Positions 60,534 to 64,000 of a stretch of 64,000 bases of DNA are shown here, piece by piece. The notes below the pieces were generated by a model. The model saw nothing but the letters and a program-made list of their open reading frames with translations. It was not told where the DNA came from and did no database searches. Each line of letters begins with the position of its first letter. Within the stretch, counting starts at the first letter, position 1. Source of the stretch: Rhizobium binae. GTDB taxonomy: Bacteria; Pseudomonadota; Alphaproteobacteria; Rhizobiales; Rhizobiaceae. Made by a program: the position numbers and the translations under genes. The stretch lies in contig NZ_CP071606.1 in assembly GCF_017357225.1 (NCBI RefSeq), forward strand, positions 310,001 through 374,000, in the 5' to 3' direction.

Positions 60534-63500
60534 TTGGAGGTTCTTTGGGAGGACGGTGATCGCGTGTTCCACAGGCAACGGCGCCTGGGTGCCGACGGCA
60601 AGTGGAACCCGGTACTGGTCGTGCTTTCGGCCCTTGAGTACCCGACACCTTCAAGCCTCGGTCGCCTCGACCATGAATACGGATTGAAGGATGAGCTCGA
60701 TAGCGCATGGGCGGTGCGACCGCTTGAGTTGGTGCGCGAAGGCGGCCGGACCATGCTGGTGCTTGAAGATCCGGGCAGCGAACCGCTCGCCCGGCGGCTC
60801 GGAACTGCAATGGAAACGGGACTTTTCTTGCGCCTAGCGATCAGCATTGCCGCTGCGCTCGGCAGAGTCCACCAGCGCGGCCTGGTCCACAAGGACATCA
60901 AACCGGCCAATATCCTGGTAACGGGCACGGGCGCCGAGGTGCGGCTAACCGGCTTCGGCATCGCCTCACGCCTATCCCGCGAGCGGCAAGCGCTCGAGCC
61001 GCCCGAAGTGGTCGCGGGAACGCTTGCCTATATGGCCCCTGAGCAGACCGGGCGCATGAACCGCTCGATCGACTCCCGCAGCGACCTTTATGCGCTCGGC
61101 GTGACGCTTTACGAGATGCTGACAGGGAGCCTGCCTTTTGCCGCTTCCGACCCGATGGAATGGGTGCATTGCCATATTGCACGACAGCCGATGCCGCCCA
61201 ACGAGCGGACGGCGGACGCTTCACCGGCAGTCTCGGCCATCGTCTTGAAGCTGCTCGCCAAGACGGCCGAGGAACGATACCAGACGGCAGGCGGCGTCGA
61301 GCGCGATCTGAGGCGCTGTCTCAGCCAATGGGAAATGCACGGCCGGATCGAGGCATTCCCGCTCGGCGAACGCGATATCCCGGACCGGCTGCTGATTCCA
61401 GAGAAGCTGTACGGGCGGGAGCATGAGGTCGAGACCATGCTCGCTGCCTTCGACCGCGTGGTGCTGGGCGGAGGCCCGGAGTTGGTGCTCGTCGGTGGCT
61501 ATTCCGGCATCGGCAAGTCGGCGGTGGTCAACGAACTCCACAAGGTATTGGTGCCGCCGCGCGGGCTGTTCGCATCCGGCAAGTTCGACCAGTACAAACA
61601 GGACATCCCCTATGCGACCCTGGCGCAGGCCTTTCAGGGCCTGCTCGAGGGGCTCCTCGCCAAGAGCGAGGCGGAATTAGCACCGTGGCGCGAGGCGCTG
61701 AGCGAGACGCTGGGACCGAACGCAAAGCTGATGGTCGATCTCGTCCCCGAATTGAAGCTCGTCATCGGCGACCAGCCTTCGGTCTCGGAACTTCCACCAC
61801 AGGACGCGCAGCGGCGATTCCAGTTGGTATTCCGGCGGTTCATCAGTGTTTTTGCCCGGCCCGAACATCCTCTGGCGCTGTTCCTCGACGATCTCCAATG
61901 GCTCGACGCCGCAACGCTCGATCTGCTTCAGGATCTGCTGACACGGTCGGATCTGCAACACCTCATGCTGATCGGTGCCTATCGCGACAACGAAGTCACC
62001 GCCGACCATCCGCTGATGCGGACGCTTGACGTGATCGGGACCGCCGGCGGCAAGGTCTCGGAGATCACGCTTGCGCCGCTCACTAAATACTATCTCCAGC
62101 AGTTGATCGCAGATACGCTCCACTGTCAGCCCGATCGTGTGGCCCCGCTCGCTCGAATGATGCACGACAAGACCGGCGGCAATCCGTTCTTCGTCCGTCA
62201 GTTCCTGTTTTCGCTCGCCGAAGAGGGAGTGCTCGCGTTCGACTATCGCGCAGCATGCTGGTCCTGGGATCTCAAGCGCATTCACGCCAAGGGATACACC
62301 GACAACGTGGTGGACCTCATGGTCGGCAAGCTCTCGCGTCAGCCGCCCGAAACGCGGAAGGCGCTGCAGCAGTTCGCCTGTCTTGGAAACACCGCAGATA
62401 TCAGGGTGCTTTCACTCGTGCTCGGGACCCCGGAGGAGCAAGTCGCCGGGGCCTTATGGCCTGCCGTCGCTCACGAACTGCTCGAGCGTCTGGCAGGCAC
62501 TTACCGGTTCGTCCACGATCGCGTTCAGGAAGCCGCCTATTCGCTTATCCCGGAGGATCGACGCGGCGAGTTACACCTTCATATAGGCAGACTACTTGCA
62601 GCGAATACTACGCCGGAGCGGATTGACGATCATGTCTTCGAGATTGTCAGCCAGCTTAATCGCGGAGCCGCACTGATCACCTCGGCTGAGGAGCGCGAGC
62701 AACTGGCAGAGTTCAATCTGATGGCCGGCAAGCGCGCCAAGGCCTCGACGGCATACGCTTCCGCTCTGAACTATTTCGTTGGTGGCACGATCATGCTTTC
62801 CGGAGACCGCTGGGAGCGCCAGCACCAACTTGCATTTGCGCTCGAGCTGAACCGGGCCGAATGCGAGTTCCTGCTTGGCGCGCTACCGGATGCGGAGAAC
62901 CGGTTAGCCCAGCTTTCCAGTTGTGCTGTCGGCTCCGACGACCAGGCTGCTGTCGCCTGCCTGCGCATTGATCTGTATGCTGCGCTCGGGCAGACCAGCC
63001 GCTCCGCAGACGTCGGTCTCGACTACCTGAGGCAGTATCTCGGCGTCGACTGGTCGCCGCATCCGGCCGCCGCAGAGGTGCAACGAGAATATGACCGGAT
63101 CTGGTCGCAGCTCGGGAGCCGCGCGATCAAGGATCTCATTGATCTGCCGTTGATGAGCGACCCAGCATCCTCCGCGACGTTGGATATTCTCACCCGGCTC
63201 GTGGGGGCGGTATGGCATACCGACGCGAACCTGGCATGTATGGCAATCTGCCTGGCTGTGAATCTGAGCCTCGAGCGCGGCAACAGCGACGGCTCCTGCT
63301 ACCACTATGTGTCGCTTGGGTATATTGCTGGGCCGCGCTTCGGTGACTATGAGGCCGGTTTCCGCTTCGGTCAGCTAGGCTGCCAACTGGTCGAAAAACA
63401 CGACCTCAAGCGCTTTCAGGCGAGGACTTACAAAGACTTCGGGGCTCACGTCATACCGTGGACGAGACATGTCCGAAGCGGCCGCGACATGTTGCGGCGA

Positions 63501-64000
63501 GCCCTTGAAATTGCCGATCAAAGCGGCGACCTGACGTTTGCCGGATACAGCTATGCCAGTTTGAATTCGAATCTGCTGGCGGCAGGAGATCCGCTTATGG
63601 AAGTGCAACAGCAAGCGGAGATCGGCCTCACATTTGCGCAAAAGGTGCAGTTCCAGTTCGTCATCGATCTCACCAGCGCGCAGGTCGGGCTCGTTCGGAC
63701 ACTGCGCGGGTTGACCCGGAAATTCGGTTCCTTTGACGACGACGGATTTGACGAAATTGAGACCGAACGCCGGTTTTCGGAAAATCCGAATCTTGCGGAA
63801 ATCTGCTACTTCGTCAGAAAACTCCAGGCCAGATTCTTCGCGGGCGACTATGGGGCGGCCGTCGATGCGTCGTTGCGGGCGCAGAGGCTGCCATGGACAT
63901 CGGTGGCGCATTTCGAAGAAACGCCGGAGCATCATTTCTACGGCGCCCTGTCCCGCGCCGCGTGCTGCGACGATGCTGTGGCAGACCGGCGGGCGCGGCA
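60534..64000 (+). CDS. Giant serine/threonine kinase-like / AAA ATPase / sensor protein (runs off the window)
   Basis: An uninterrupted frame codes for 1,155 residues and is cut by the window edge. The N-terminus (EVLWEDGDRVFHR) leads into a protein-kinase domain with VHKDIKPANIL, AYMAPEQTGR and SDLYALGVTLYEMLTG. The DFG metal motif reads TGFG, so catalysis is doubtful. From about residue 290 comes a P-loop ATPase (LVLVGGYSGIGKSAVV) with FLDDLQWLD as Walker B, then a long helical TPR-like region. In this family GAF and histidine-kinase domains follow, presumably beyond 64000. TTG at 60534 is the only fitting start, after GGAGATGG. Confidence 0.85.
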   Translation, partial: MEVLWEDGDRVFHRQRRLGADGKWNPVLVVLSALEYPTPSSLGRLDHEYGLKDELDSAWAVRPLELVREGGRTMLVLEDPGSEPLARRLGTAMETGLFLRLAISIAAALGRVHQRGLVHKDIKPANILVTGTGAEVRLTGFGIASRLSRERQALEPPEVVAGTLAYMAPEQTGRMNRSIDSRSDLYALGVTLYEMLTGSLPFAASDPMEWVHCHIARQPMPPNERTADASPAVSAIVLKLLAKTAEERYQTAGGVERDLRRCLSQWEMHGRIEAFPLGERDIPDRLLIPEKLYGREHEVETMLAAFDRVVLGGGPELVLVGGYSGIGKSAVVNELHKVLVPPRGLFASGKFDQYKQDIPYATLAQAFQGLLEGLLAKSEAELAPWREALSETLGPNAKLMVDLVPELKLVIGDQPSVSELPPQDAQRRFQLVFRRFISVFARPEHPLALFLDDLQWLDAATLDLLQDLLTRSDLQHLMLIGAYRDNEVTADHPLMRTLDVIGTAGGKVSEITLAPLTKYYLQQLIADTLHCQPDRVAPLARMMHDKTGGNPFFVRQFLFSLAEEGVLAFDYRAACWSWDLKRIHAKGYTDNVVDLMVGKLSRQPPETRKALQQFACLGNTADIRVLSLVLGTPEEQVAGALWPAVAHELLERLAGTYRFVHDRVQEAAYSLIPEDRRGELHLHIGRLLAANTTPERIDDHVFEIVSQLNRGAALITSAEEREQLAEFNLMAGKRAKASTAYASALNYFVGGTIMLSGDRWERQHQLAFALELNRAECEFLLGALPDAENRLAQLSSCAVGSDDQAAVACLRIDLYAALGQTSRSADVGLDYLRQYLGVDWSPHPAAAEVQREYDRIWSQLGSRAIKDLIDLPLMSDPASSATLDILTRLVGAVWHTDANLACMAICLAVNLSLERGNSDGSCYHYVSLGYIAGPRFGDYEAGFRFGQLGCQLVEKHDLKRFQARTYKDFGAHVIPWTRHVRSGRDMLRRALEIADQSGDLTFAGYSYASLNSNLLAAGDPLMEVQQQAEIGLTFAQKVQFQFVIDLTSAQVGLVRTLRGLTRKFGSFDDDGFDEIETERRFSENPNLAEICYFVRKLQARFFAGDYGAAVDASLRAQRLPWTSVAHFEETPEHHFYGALSRAACCDDAVADRRAR

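Overview
The window is high-GC alphaproteobacterial DNA and looks like part of a large plasmid or other accessory replicon of a Rhizobium of the leguminosarum/etli type. The clearest evidence is a complete microaerobic respiration island (fixNOQP, fixGHIS, hemA, a fixK-type regulator, a hybrid FixL sensor, pseudoazurin). Conjugation-gene remnants, insertion sequences and several solute-import operons of the kind carried on rhizobial plasmids support this. No rRNA, tRNA, CRISPR array or replication origin was seen.

Left part (1-16.3 kb). A SoxR regulator is divergent from an SDR oxidoreductase and a QueA-like protein. Then come a vapBC toxin-antitoxin pair, an MDR-type quinone oxidoreductase, a broken CoiA-like gene, a large ParB-like protein and a DUF932 protein. 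A conjugation remnant follows: a winged-helix regulator, a secreted protein, virB1, virB2 and a virB3 whose 3' end is replaced by the tail of an unrelated SDR gene. An atypical OmpR-type regulator and three insertion-sequence remnants or copies (ISNCY fragment, IS30, complete ISNCY) close this part.

Central part (16.4-39.9 kb). Three import/catabolic units sit side by side. (a) A LacI repressor with three 22-bp operator repeats is divergent from an ABC sugar importer, a GH91 enzyme without signal peptide and a GH32 fructosidase. This fits uptake and intracellular breakdown of difructose anhydride from inulin. (b) A GntR repressor is divergent from a taurine/nitrate-type ABC importer, a sugar-acid dehydratase of the IlvD/EDD family and an RraA-like protein. 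(c) A GAF histidine kinase and LuxR-type regulator are divergent from a ribose-type ABC importer and an SMP-30 lactonase. In each unit a strong hairpin separates the binding-protein gene from the next transporter gene.

Right part (40-64 kb). hemA, a CBS-BON gene, a reduced ccmI'-ccmE-ccmF' cluster, a Crp/Fnr regulator, fixSIHG, fixPQON, fixK, hybrid fixL and pseudoazurin form an oxygen-responsive block. At least seven FNR/FixK-type boxes (TTGAY-N4-RTCAA) lie in front of its transcription units. A GTTACA direct repeat precedes fixK-hfixL. The window ends with a Nudix hydrolase, an IS6 transposase remnant, a single-domain receiver, a FixJ/NarL-type regulator and the first 1,155 codons of a very large kinase/ATPase/sensor protein that runs off the edge.
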